Position numbers and translations under genes: made by a program. The notes below the pieces were generated by a model. That model did no database searches. It worked only from the letters and a program-made list of their open reading frames with translations, and was not told where the DNA came from. DNA of 64,000 bases. Source: Euptelea pleiosperma. Its lineage: Eukaryota; Streptophyta; Magnoliopsida; Ranunculales; Eupteleaceae. The stretch is taken from the NCBI GenBank assembly GCA_035048495.1, contig CM068540.1, positions 16,724,829-16,788,828 on the forward strand, in the 5' to 3' direction. Below, one piece after another: positions 45,746 to 56,327 of the stretch (positions are counted from its first letter, which is position 1; each line of letters begins with the position of its first letter).

Positions 45746-48375
45746 ATGGCTAGGGGTAAAAGGGTTCTTGAAGATACCGAAGAAATGGTTCCCAGAGAAC
45801 CAGTAGAAACCAATGTTGATGTAAAGGAGCAATTATCCTCTGATTCGTTGGATAGAGAAGTAGATATATATAGGGAGGAACCAATAATTCCTCAAGTAAT
45901 CGTCAGGGTCCCAACTTATGGGAATGACCCTTATATTGTAGGTTTGAGAAAAGAATTTGCCATTCCTTCTTCCGTTTTTGTTAATATCGGTTCTCGTCAT
46001 GGAGAAAATACCAACCCTGGCGAAATAAGCATCACTCGGCTTCAATTGAAGTTCGGGTTAACCCTACCTTTGACTCCTTTAGTGAGGGAAGTCCTCTGGT
46101 TCTACGACCGGGCTCCCGGCCAGATGCACGGAAATTTTTGGCGTCTGATGAATAGGATAGAGTATTTCAACTCTACGAGTAAATACCAGATCGGTCTCTC
46201 CGAGATCGATTATCTGTACATTTTGAGGAGATGCCCAGACTCCTTCGATACCGATATGTTCTGGTCGGTAGCTGCCCGGAATAAAAATCAGAAGATAGTT
46301 GAGAGCCTGCCCGATAGTCATAAGGGATGGCACTCTGATCCTCTGCTGGTGACTGGATCTTGGGAATTTGACGAGGGTGTGGAGGGGAGCTCCAGCAGCC
46401 ATAGAGTCCGTACAAGCTTTAACTTGTCGGGTAAGCTCCTCTTTATATCTCGTCAATCTCCTTTAGATTCAGTTAATCAATCTACTAATCAATCCCCTCT
46501 CTTCTCTGCTGTAGACTATATCAGACGTCCCTGGAAATATCCTCAGGATATAGACGACAAGGTCAAATATATTCTGAGGAAAATCCCTAAGGTCGTAAAG
46601 CAATGGTCCCTGGCGGGATTAATTGATAAAAATCAAAGATCCTCGTCTCCTACTCTTGTCATCCCACGGGAGCAGCGAATAACTGCTCCCGACTATTCGC
46701 GGAAGCGTCCCGCTGTTGAAGTCGCTGCAAGGGAAGATGAGTCTCGGGAAGAAGAGACAATAAGTCCCGACATCCCCTTAATAAAGAGACCTCGTCAAAC
46801 TCATAGTGCGCCAGCTCATGTAGAGCCTCCAACAAGTCGGGTCACGTCTGCTCCTTATCCCGTGGCCGAATTCTTCAGACATCCAGATGGTCGTCAAGAA
46901 CCTCTGAATGATTTTGCCCGGGAACTTGTTCGGTTGGAAGAGGCAGAGGTATCTTCTTCTATAGCTGATGTCTAGCTCTTATGCTTCTATGATCATCTAA
47001 CTTGTTACCTCCTGTGCAGATGGAGGGTAGAATGACTGAAATGCGGAAGGACACCTTTGCTGCCCCAGCTCTGGCGCCAAAAAAGAAAAGAAGATTGATC
47101 AAGGGATTAGCTCCCGAACTTGAGGCATCAATGATTCGGGATGGTATAGTGGCTACAAAGGCTAATCTGGCTGGTGGCTCTTCATCGACTCAGCCTTCTG
47201 GGACCCCAGATTCTCCTTCGGTAACTGTCATACCTACTGCTTCTCCCTCGATCGCCATTACGCGGTCTCCTCCTGGATTCCTTCCTTCTCCAGAGCTTCA
47301 ACCAATATCTACCCCTCCATCAACCTCTCGTCCAACAGACGCTGCCGGGCCCAGTCATTCACTTGGTGAGCACAATCGTTCTTCTTCATTCCCGTCTGGT
47401 ACAGCATTTGATTTAATTGATACATGGGTTACACTGAAAAAATTGTGGTGGCAAGATAACCCCATTGTAGGTTTACGAGATTTCACTGGCGTGGAACCGT
47501 ATATCATGAATGCTGGTTGCCTGCCAAATGGGCAGCCTATCTCGGAGCAAAGCTCCATTGCTGATGCCGGGGTGGCTTCGACGTTAATCGAACGAATCTG
47601 CCTCCCACGGGACAGGTTACGTTACATTGACATGCCTTCCCCAAAAGTGCCCTGTGAAGTTCTCAGTCGTTCCCTTCTGGAGGTAAGAATTTATTCTTTG
47701 TACTGCTCTTTCTGATAAAGTCTTCCAATATATTCAAACACTTCCTTCTGCCTGCAGAGTATCCATGCCTATGTAGGTCTGAGGGATTATCTTGGTGATC
47801 TCCTCCAAAATTATACTGCCCTTGTCGAAAAATCAAGTGCGTCCGAAGCTAAACTTCAACTGGCCGAGGAGCAAATTCAAGCGGCCAATCTCTCTGCCGA
47901 AGTTTCCAAGACCAAGGCTGAAATGGAGAGAAAATTGGCTCTTGAAGCCCTTGCTTCAAAGAAAAAAGCTGAAGATAACTTGATTAAAGTCAAGGCGGAA
48001 TATGCAAAATTCAAGGAGGGAGCCAGCCGCCTGCAAGATGATCTGGAAAAGATGACCGTTGAGAGGAATGAAACCAAACAAGCATCTGATGCCCTCCAAC
48101 AAGAATCTTATGATAAGGGATACCGGGAAGGCTTCGCCAAATGTGAAGCCATGATGGAAGAAGGAGATGAAGATCTAGTCCAAGATATGGTTCAGCCTGA
48201 ACCACTTGTCGGGACGATAATTTCAACAGAAATACTTCAAGAACCATCTCCAACCATCCCGGCACCCGAAGTTGCTCCAGCCTCTTGTCAGACAGACATG
48301 GTGACTCCAGGAGGGGATGTCACAGTAAATCCTATCACTCAGCCGGTTGGCGGGCAGGATGTGACACCTCTATGA
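45746..48375 (+). CDS. Antisense retrotransposon gene (putative gypsy-type transposon protein), four exons
   Basis: Exons 45746-46430, 46515-46948, 47020-47682 and 47758-48375 join with GT/AG borders into an intact 799-aa frame. The first intron (84 nt) is itself open, so an unspliced form would add 28 residues. Residues ~94-207 (ISITRLQLKFGLTLPLTP, REVLWFYDRAPGQMHGNFWR, YLYILRRCPDS, HSDPLLVTGSWEF) resemble the plant domain Pfam calls putative gypsy type transposon (PF04195, by memory). The middle is Ser/Pro-rich with a basic KKKRR patch, a possible nuclear signal. Residues ~615-705 form a coiled coil (AEEQIQAANLSAEVSKTKAE), followed by SYDKGYREGFAKCE. It runs opposite to gag/pol, as do the known antisense ORFs of Tat-lineage elements. 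Its role is unknown. Absence of stops suggests recent selection or youth. Confidence 0.85.
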
Positions 48376-48639
48376 TTTTTGTAACTAACCTTATGGGATT
48401 ACAATTGTAGATGCCATTTAAGGCTTTTGAATATAATAGAATACTTTTTCTGTCACTGTATGAACTGAATACTTATCAAAATAGGAATTCAATGTGTTAA
48501 AATTCAATAATCCTAGTCATGAATTTAGGTTTGTCGGGAATCAACCTGTGCTATCCCGACTAGGATTTCATGGTCAACTATAATCTCACTAAGATTTTAT
48601 AAATGACGACAATCTCATTAATTCTAGTCGCATGACTAA
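48376..48639. other. 3' end region of the antisense gene
   Basis: Likely 3' UTR of the antisense gene: AATATAATAGAATAC at about 48430 could serve as a plant poly(A) signal. Merges into the degenerate start of the tandem array. Confidence 0.4.
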
Positions 48640-49314
48640 GAATCTTTAAATCATCCCAGCCTTCCGGTTTGTATACTTGGAATCTTATCATGGCAAGAAG
48701 CCAAGATTGATAAAAATCCAAGGCTCCCGGCTAAGGCTCTGTATTCGACGTGAATCACCTCAATTCTAGTCGCATGACTTAGAATTTTAGATCATCCCGG
48801 CCTTCCGGTTTGTAACTCCCGGCTTAGGACTTTGTATTCAACGTGAATCACCTCAATTCTAGTCGCATGACTTAGAATTTTAGATCATCCCGGCCTTCCG
48901 GTTTGTAACTCCCGGCTTAGGACTTTGTATTCGACGTGAATCACCTCAATTCTAGTCGCATGACTTAGAATTTTAGATCATCCCGGCCTCCCGGCCTTCC
49001 GGTTTGTAACTCCCGGCTTAGGACTTTGTATTCGACGTGAATCACCTCAATTCTAGTCGCATGACTTAGAATTTTAGATCATCCCGGCCTTCCGGTTTGT
49101 AACTCCCGGCTTAAGACTTTGTAATCGACGTGAATCTCCTCAATTCTAGTCGCATGACTTAGAATTTTAGATCATCCCGGCCTTCCGGTTTGTAACTCCC
49201 GGCTTAGGACTTTGTAATCGACGTGAATCTCCTCAATTCTAGTCGCATGACTTAGAATTTTAGATCATCCCGGCCTTCCGGTTTGTAACTCCCGACTTAG
49301 GACTTTGTAATCGA
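48640..49314. repeat. 93-bp tandem array between the converging genes
   Basis: Unit CCCGGCTTAGGACTTTG...TCTAGTCGCATGACTTAG...CGGCCTTCCGGTTTG. Units begin at about 48726 (diverged), 48818, 48911, 49012, 49105, 49198 and 49291; one has an 8-bp insertion. It lies between the stop codons of gag (49352) and the antisense gene (48375). Tat-type elements are known for such tandem repeats near the 3' end. Confidence 0.95.
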
Positions 49315-49351
49315 TGATGATGCTTCTTGTATGAGAAACTTGGAATCATTT

Positions 49352-51229
49352 TTATTGATAAAAAATCCGCATATTAAACGCGTTCCACGGTCTTTCAAAT
49401 ACATCTCCATCTTGTGTTTTCAAATAGTACGCCCCGTTCTGCCCAATCCTGTCAATAAGGTAAGGACCTTCCCAATTGGCACCCAGTTTGCCACTCCCGG
49501 GCTCTCTGGTATTGTCAAATACTTTTCTCAGTACCAAATCTCCAACTTTGAAGGTCCTGCGTCTGACGCGGCGATCATATGACCGTTTGATAGTTTGCTG
49601 ATAATTAGCCAATCTCACAACTGATAGGTGCAAGATCTCATTCAGATGTTTGACCTTCCTGATTTTAATCCTGTCTACCCTCTCCGTCTCTCCACGGGAT
49701 AGTTGCCGTCCTCCCCCGTGTATAACATCAATTACCAACCCGCGTTCTTGCTGTTTCACGGGGTTCTTATCCTTCTTGAGAACCTCGGCTCTAGCTACTG
49801 CCCCAGTCGTGCTGGCAATGAACTGTTGCAAAAAGCCTTGGTTAATCAGGTCCTCAATCTTATGCTTCAGCGCCCAGCATTTATTGGTTATGTGCCCTGC
49901 TTCTTGGTGGAAGGCACAGAACAGATTCATATCTCTATCTCCCTTCAAATCCGGCCTCATTGGTCGGGGATATTGAAGATACTTCTCGTTCTTAATCAGA
50001 TCAAATATCTGACTAATGGTCTTGTTCAAGGATGTAAAAATCCTCTTCTCTCGACGGGGATACTGTCCGGTGCTCCCCGACTTCTCTGGTATCTTCACGG
50101 GAATCTCTGCCGTCGTGATAATCTCAGCTGCAGCCTTCTGCTTTCCCTTCGAAATTTTGCTGGAGGTCGAGGCCTTCTTCACCTCATTCACAGATATAGC
50201 CACTCCTTGGCCTCGCTGGAGTGTGTCGTCCTCAAGTTTAGAGTATTTCTCAACTCGAAGAAACAGGGCTTCCATACTCACTGGCCTATTCTTCGTTAGA
50301 GACATGTATAGTCCAGAACTTGTGGATAATGTCTTGCGAAAGGCTGTAACGGCATGCTTATCATCACAGTCTTCCACTGTGGTCATGAGAGTACGGAATC
50401 TCTTTGTAAAATCTCGCAAGGTTTCTTTCTGATCACAATGGACATTAAATAGTACATCGACATCGTTCTTATGTAATCTGTTGCAAGAATATCGAGTGAT
50501 GAAGAGAGTACTTAACTTGGTGAAGTCAGAAATGGTTCGGGGGGCTATCTGGTTAAACCAGATCAATGCATCGTCGCTTAAAGTAGAAGGGAACATCCTG
50601 CAGAGGAGTTCATCTTGAAACTCCCACATCGTCATCGCCTTTCTGAAGCGAAGTACGTGATTCACAGGATCTGTCTCTCCTGTGAATATCGAAAATTTGG
50701 GATAAGAGAAAGATTTTGGGGCACGGTACCCTTGTATCTCTTCTGTAAAAGGAGAATCTCTGGGAATTCTCGTTGCCATCGCTGTCATTTTATCAGCCAA
50801 TGTTTCTTTTTTTCCCATCATCTCAGCTACCAGATCAGCTATCTGCTTCCTGGTTTCTGGCTGAATATGATCCGAGCTTTGTTGACAGGAAGACTCAGCT
50901 TTATGACGCTTCTCTGGAAGCGGAATTTGGGAATCTCCATGTCTACTACGTGGATTCCGCAAGACAGATTCTTCTGAATTTGATCTGTCCGAATGGAAAT
51001 GACTTTTCTCATGGTGACTATGCCCGGCTGTACCAGATATATAGCCACCGGTTCGTTCAGCAGTCATCCGCTGCTTCAACTCCTCATTCTCTTCGCGCAA
51101 TTGGGCAATCATCTTCTGTTGATTGTCCAATTCTCTCGCTCTTCTGCCCTCCGTAATAGCATCTCTGAGATCGCTAGTCGGATTATTCTCTCTTCCACTC
51201 CTGAGACCTGTGCGTCTGGTATCCACCAT
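49352..51229 (-). CDS. gag: Gag fused in frame to integrase C-terminal tail
   Basis: 625 aa, intact, start ATG at 51229. Residues ~35-57 form a coiled coil (QKMIAQLREENEELKQRM). Residues ~160-320 are the retrotransposon gag capsid domain (YPKFSIFTGETDPVNHVLRF, SDDALIWFNQIAPRTISDF, LRDFTKRFRTLM). A Tat-type zinc motif C-x2-H-x4-H-x4-C (CAFHQEAGHITNKC) lies near 437-450, followed by DLINQGFLQQFI. GLVIDVIHGGG (about 495-506) is where the protease region normally begins. It jumps at about 515 to the integrase end: SYDRRVRRRTFKVGDLVLRK, GKLGANWEGPYLI, GAYYL, RPWNAFNMRIFYQ. About a thousand or more residues of pol are missing, yet the frame is kept. Capsid function is plausible; the fused tail could bind chromatin or nucleic acid (speculation). 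Confidence 0.93.
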   Translation of the reverse strand: MVDTRRTGLRSGRENNPTSDLRDAITEGRRARELDNQQKMIAQLREENEELKQRMTAERTGGYISGTAGHSHHEKSHFHSDRSNSEESVLRNPRSRHGDSQIPLPEKRHKAESSCQQSSDHIQPETRKQIADLVAEMMGKKETLADKMTAMATRIPRDSPFTEEIQGYRAPKSFSYPKFSIFTGETDPVNHVLRFRKAMTMWEFQDELLCRMFPSTLSDDALIWFNQIAPRTISDFTKLSTLFITRYSCNRLHKNDVDVLFNVHCDQKETLRDFTKRFRTLMTTVEDCDDKHAVTAFRKTLSTSSGLYMSLTKNRPVSMEALFLRVEKYSKLEDDTLQRGQGVAISVNEVKKASTSSKISKGKQKAAAEIITTAEIPVKIPEKSGSTGQYPRREKRIFTSLNKTISQIFDLIKNEKYLQYPRPMRPDLKGDRDMNLFCAFHQEAGHITNKCWALKHKIEDLINQGFLQQFIASTTGAVARAEVLKKDKNPVKQQERGLVIDVIHGGGRQLSRGETERVDRIKIRKVKHLNEILHLSVVRLANYQQTIKRSYDRRVRRRTFKVGDLVLRKVFDNTREPGSGKLGANWEGPYLIDRIGQNGAYYLKTQDGDVFERPWNAFNMRIFYQ

Positions 51230-51270
51230 TGTTCGAATCGAATATCTCTTAGAACGGAAAACTTCTAGTC

Positions 51271-51290
51271 GTTTCCCACAGACGGCGCCA
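51271..51290 (-). other. Primer-binding site
   Basis: On the - strand TGGCGCCGTCTGTGGG starts 5 bases inside the 5' LTR. TGGCGCCGT matches the 3' end expected for plant tRNA-Asp; the rest diverges, so the primer is not certain. This form is familiar from Tat-type elements. Confidence 0.8.
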
Positions 51291-51295
51291 AAAGA

Positions 51296-52746
51296 TGTGG
51301 GGGAAAAATATCTGATCTAACCCACACAATCTTCGAGGTCAGACGATTCGGATTATGGTGATGATCGGACGACTCTGATGCTCCAGGATGGAACTGCTTT
51401 CTCCTCTGCGAAGGATAGGATGATCTCCAGATGAGATTTGGTTGTACTTGTTGACAAGACTCCGACGCTCAAGTCAGCTTGGGAAATGTAACAGGTTTTA
51501 GGAAATAGTAAAAGATTTCAGAGTTTAGGCTATCTGGATCTGGAGAGCAAGATCCTCTTCTCAGTCCTGAGGGTCTCATATTTATACCCTTAGAACTGGG
51601 CGTGACTCACCTTCCACGTGTCTAGTCGTTATCAGTCAATGATGACTCGGATAAATTCTGTTGTAAAACAGAATCTTATGGTTATATCTTGACTTCCTTG
51701 ATTCGGTTATACCTGAAATAACTGAAATGACACTGAGGTGGCATCCTTCGTGTCAGGTATTCAGATAAGATGATGTCGAATTCGTGATAGTTCAACTAGC
51801 TGCCATGTGGCCAATATTCATTAGTTAAGAAATCAATTGTATTCAGAATACTTACCTCGTACGTAAGAGATCCTGCCACGTAAGTGATTTGACATCATCT
51901 GGCTTTGCCGGGATGATATTGAAATAGATCCCGTAAAGTAAGTCTGATGACCTTGTCGGGATAAATGCATCTAGCCAATAATGTGACCTTGCCGGGATAA
52001 TGTCCCGGGAAGAGATGCTGGATTTCCCCGGATGAGATACTAGAGTTGCCAGGATGAATTCTCGGGATGACATATTTGGATTTCCCGGGACGATATGCTT
52101 GAGTTTCCCGGCATGAGAACCTTGAGTTCCCGGGATGAGATTGTAAAAGATCCCGTCAAGCTTGTTGGACATGTTGGGATGAGATTGTAAAAGATCCCGT
52201 CAAGTATGTCTGGAGGTCTTGCCGGGATTATGTTTGTAAAGATCCCGTCTATCCAGTATATCTTCCCGGGAGTATATTGTAAATGATCCCGTCAAGCTTT
52301 TTGGACATGTTGGGATGAGATTGTAAAAGATCCCGTCAAGTATGTCTGGAGGTCTTGCCGGGATTATGTTTGTAAATATCCCGCCTATCCAGTATATCTT
52401 CCCGGGAGTATATTGTAAATGATCCCGTCAAGATTGTTGGACATGTTGGGATGAGATTCAACAATATGTCAGGCAAGATTGAATACTTCCCGACATATTA
52501 GAGGCTAAGACACTAATATATTCTATTAGCATCACTTATATGTGTCAATCATTCAATCCTGACACGTGGCATTTCCAAGTAATGGAAATCGTGTGACACG
52601 ATGGGCAGTTTATGGCTCCTGATGATGATTCCAGCGTATTTACTCTCGCGTGCTGTCTTCTAACACGCGTCGTGTATTCGAAACCGCACGTGCTAAGCCA
52701 GAGATACGTGTCCAATTTTGACTTGCTGGAAAATACGGCACCCACA
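51296..52746 (-). repeat. LTR copy C (5' LTR)
   Basis: 1451 bp, same length as copy A, same internal 136-bp tandem repeat. Bounded on the right by the target duplication GTAGG. Confidence 0.95.
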
Positions 52747-52839
52747 GTAGGTAATCCAAAAGAAGAGTCTTAAACTGATTAGGAAACTTTGGGAACAAAA
52801 ATTGAATTTTAGGCAAGTTTTCGTAACTGAAAATTGTAA

Positions 52840-53830
52840 ATTCGATCGACCCAAATGTGATCTCGTTCGACCCACATTTCCCGAGAAGAATGTGTGCGAT
52901 TTGTGAAGAAATCGATCGAACATAAGATGATAAGTGACTTAGAGACCTTTAGATTTAAGTGATTAAATGGACATCATAAATCTCTATGAAAACTTTAGAC
53001 TATAGGTACCTAATCAGAGATTTGATCACTAGAAAAATTTAGAGAATTTTTTCTAAAAAAACTATTTTTTGATCTTCGATCAACCAGGAGAGTACATCTG
53101 ATCGATTAGAGAACAAGTTGCTAAAAAATAAGTACTCGAGAAATTTTCAAGTGATCACATTCGATTGATCGAGAAAGTACATTCGATTGATCAGAGAAGA
53201 GAAAGTGTGTTAGTTATAGAGACATATCTTTGTCTCCGATCGATCAGAAGACTACATTCAATCGATCGGAGTTACTGAAAATAAAAAAAAAAATTCCTAT
53301 GCTATTCCAATTTTTCACTTAACTTCATTCTATTTTGGACCATTTCCTGTCCACATTATAAATAGAAATGTTGAGGAATGAAAATCTAACAACAACTTCT
53401 AATATCCAAGAACGAAAAGCCTAACTTTGAAAAACCTTCCTTTTTTGGAAAACTTTCAAAAACCTTGAAAAGTAGTTTGAACTCCTAGGGATTATTTTGA
53501 ATCTTTAGTTTTGATCTTTTAAGCTTGATGTCCAATTCCTAGAGAATTTTTATTTTTCAAGCTTAAGATCACTCTTTAATAACCTGAAGATCGATTGTTG
53601 ATGTTTGGGATTAGATCGAAACATCATTGATGATTAGGGATGGAGTAGGATCTAGAATATGTGGAAGAGATCCTACGTAAAGGGCATTCATGGTGAGTAG
53701 ATAGAAGGCGTTGAAGACGACGACAATTGGCTTGACGGATTCGAGTTGTAAGTTGTATTGAACATTGTTGTATGTTAACTTCTATACTTTTTTAACTTCT
53801 CATGGTAGATGCTTTCATATTTGAACGTGG
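52840..53830. repeat. GATCGATC-rich repeat with conserved downstream block, copy 3
   Basis: GATCTTCGATCAACCAGG, TTCGATTGATCGAG and similar motifs; then AAAATCTAACAACAAC, ATGGTGAGTAGA, TTGGCTTGACGGATTCGAGT and CTTTCATATTTGAACGTGG, the same order as 40590-41420 at roughly two-thirds identity. The two flank the Tat insertion site. Confidence 0.5.
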
Positions 53831-55660
53831 TCCCGTAATTTTTTTTGAAAAAAGTTCACTTAAAAATCGCATGTGTTCTTTAATTTCTACACTTGTAACT
53901 GTTGAGATTATATTAAATAAATTTGAGATAATATATCTTTGATATATTAAATTTGAGTTGATTAATATAATCACATTGATAATCAAATCAATTTATTTAT
54001 GATTATTTGCATGCGATTAAAAACCTTAAAATGTGACCGGTGAGTGATTTAGGTTAAAAGCATTTAGTTGAAAATTTTAAAATTACATATTCATCTCTAG
54101 GTTGCATCTTCTAGATATTTAAATTATAAAACAATTTTTTCAAGTTTACACAGAAAATCAATCACATATCCAATACTATATAAATATACCAAAAAATAAT
54201 TGAAGATATAAATAATCAAAAAAAATTTAAGATTTAAATAATCATAAAAAATTAAAATTTCTAACATATCCTTGAAAAAGTTCATGATAATACAACCCAC
54301 CTTCTTATATTATTTAAATTAAACTGAACGAATCGATATTGAATATATATTTGATATAATTAATCTGAGTTAGTTAAACTAATCACCTTATAATTAATCA
54401 ATCGATTATGATTGTATGCATGTAATTAGATCCCTAAACTATGATTAATAGTATTTAGATTAATCTATTAATTTTTAAATATATTTATTCATCCTCCTCT
54501 AAATATTGTATTTTACATATACTAAAATTTTATCAACTACTTAATGCAAAAAAATATAATTTCAACAACGGATGAACATGGACACAAAAAATGTGTACGT
54601 ATTATATGTGGTGCACATGTTAATAAATATTATAACAATTACATATAATCAATGTTACAAAATGATAATTCTATACTAAGAAAAATTAAGAACACGTACA
54701 TAATCTCATCATATGTCTGTAGGCTCAGATAATGAAGATGCTACAATTCCACATGTTTTCATATATAGCTTTGTTACTCAACAAAGTCTTATTCAAAAAG
54801 GGATTGAAGCACAACAATAAAATGATGACCTAGAAATCATTCAAGTAGAGATTGTTAGTAACACTAGACCAAATAGTTAAATCATTCAACTAAACAATAA
54901 CCTTGAATACTTGGTAAGATTTTGCGTACTTAATAACGCGTAGATGAGAGATGAGATACTCACATTATCTCTTCGATTGAGATTCATCGTTCACCCAAGT
55001 AGTATTAAGATATATCACAGGGTGAAGGAACAGTATTAGTAGATAGCAAATCAATAGGCTTATTGTAGTAATTATCAGTGGCAATGGGATCCCATTACTA
55101 TGAACTTCATGATAAGACTATCATAGACTCAACGAGGATACAATGCAGTCTAGGTTATCATAGATCGACTGATGAAGTCATATCATTTTCTAATAATTCA
55201 AGCGATAGACTCACTAACCAAGTTGAGCAGATACTACATCAGGGAAATCATGCGACTTCGCAGCATTTTATTTTCCATTGTGTTAAATAGAGAGATTCAC
55301 ATTGTATTTCTAACATAAGTCATGTGGACTTAGCTTAGTTTCATCACCTCATTTCACCCTCAAATGGATGGGTAGTTAAAGCACACCATCTAGATCTTAA
55401 AGGATATGTTTAGAGCTTGTATATTAGACTTTAGAGGCAGTTGAAGAAATCAAATACCATTGGTGAATTTTACATACAATAATAGTTATCATGCAAGCAT
55501 TGATATATCATCGTATTAGACACTTTCTATTAAACCTTGCAGATCTCCCATCTTTTCGGTAAAGGTTGAAGAGGATATGTTGTAAGGATTAGAATTTTTT
55601 AATATGTGTCAAGGACTCTGAGAGGTCGTACTATCATTTTGTGAATTGAGATGTAATCAA
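53831..55660. other. AT-rich, no gene recognised
   Basis: A diverged direct repeat pair is visible (about 53950-54080 and 54355-54480: GAGTTRRTTAA...GATTATTTGCATGC / GATTGTATGCATG). No coding stretch supported. Confidence 0.4.
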
Positions 55661-55669
55661 GAGGTGTTT

Positions 55670-55812
55670 GGCATGTGAGTGATGAAGTAAGGGGTGCCAA
55701 CCTAGTTGGGATGTCTTATTTAATTGCGATACTAGCCTCGAGTCTATTTTTGTCTTGTATATTTTATTTCTATTAATATAATTTTAATTACTTAGCAAAA
55801 AAAAAGAGAATG
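55670..55812 (+). mobile_element. Retroposon 3' tail
   Basis: GGGGTGCCAACCTAGTTGGG followed by a T-rich stretch and an A-run at 55797 resembles the 3' ends of plant non-LTR retroposons. No head or target duplication resolved. Confidence 0.4.
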
Positions 55813-55879
55813 TGCAATTGATAAAAGACTAGCTCTTTACGGTACAAAGTCAATAAAAGAATTACATAAATAACTAATT

Positions 55880-56327
55880 ATGACCCTTAGAGTTTCAAAC
55901 TAGCAATTATATTTTCTTAAAGATATCACCGTGTAAAGGCATCATGAGATTTGGCTAGAAGCGAAAGCTAGCTAGATTCAATGTACGTCGGACTATTTGA
56001 GATTCTACAATAAATAAGAGAGGTGTCCTATCGCCTCGCATTGCCATCACAACTTTAATTAGTTCATGATTTTTTATACATTTTCATATTTTAAAATACG
56101 AACTAAATTTACGTGTGTCATCGACTAATAGGACTTCCATCTTCAAGATGATGTAACTTACAAAGAGTAACTAGTATAAATCATAGATACTAAGGAGCAA
56201 ATATTATGTACTAAGACCATCTAGCTAGTCAAGGTATTGTGGCAACACCACGATGTTGAGGAAATAACTTTGAGAGAGCCTAAGATATGTCAAAGATGAA
56301 ATTCTCTTTAAAAGGGGTAGGTTGTGA
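55880..56327 (+). mobile_element. Ty3/gypsy chromovirus pol end, decayed, with LTR start
   Basis: Broken + strand frames read as the integrase end of a Tekay/Del-type chromovirus: MYVGLFEILQ (about 55980), IREVSYRLALPSQL, then TKEQILCTKTI, LVKVLWQHHDVEEITLRE (chromodomain region, 56225 on) and DEILFKRGRL followed by TGA (56295-56327). Several stops and shifts. The purine tract AAAAGGGGTAGG precedes TGTGAAATCTTG, the probable start of the 3' LTR at 56323. Confidence 0.8.

Larger units (their letters stand above)
42107..52746 (-). mobile_element. Ty3/gypsy (Tat-type) LTR retrotransposon, pol-deleted, with antisense gene
   Basis: TG...CA-bounded element of 10,640 bp with 5-bp target duplication GTAGG (42102-42106 and 52747-52751). 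Sense strand is -: 5' LTR 51296-52746, primer-binding site 51271-51290, gag fused to the integrase end 51229-49352, tandem array 49314-48640, antisense gene 45746-48375 (+ strand), polypurine tract 45232-45219, 3' LTR 45218-43902, then a second copy of 344 bp plus LTR (43901-42107). The outer LTRs are both 1451 bp and differ at roughly 15 sites by eye (about 99% identical), so insertion is recent. Protease, RT, RNase H and the integrase core are absent, so mobility must have been supplied in trans or the deletion came later. Gag and integrase-tail motifs fit the Tat lineage. Confidence 0.93.

Noticed and set aside
48640..49314. CRISPR-like array
   Set aside because: Units are contiguous 93-bp tandem repeats without unique spacers, inside a plant retrotransposon.
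49650..51320. Several + strand ORFs opposite gag
   Set aside because: Antisense shadows of the gag frame; no recognisable motifs.
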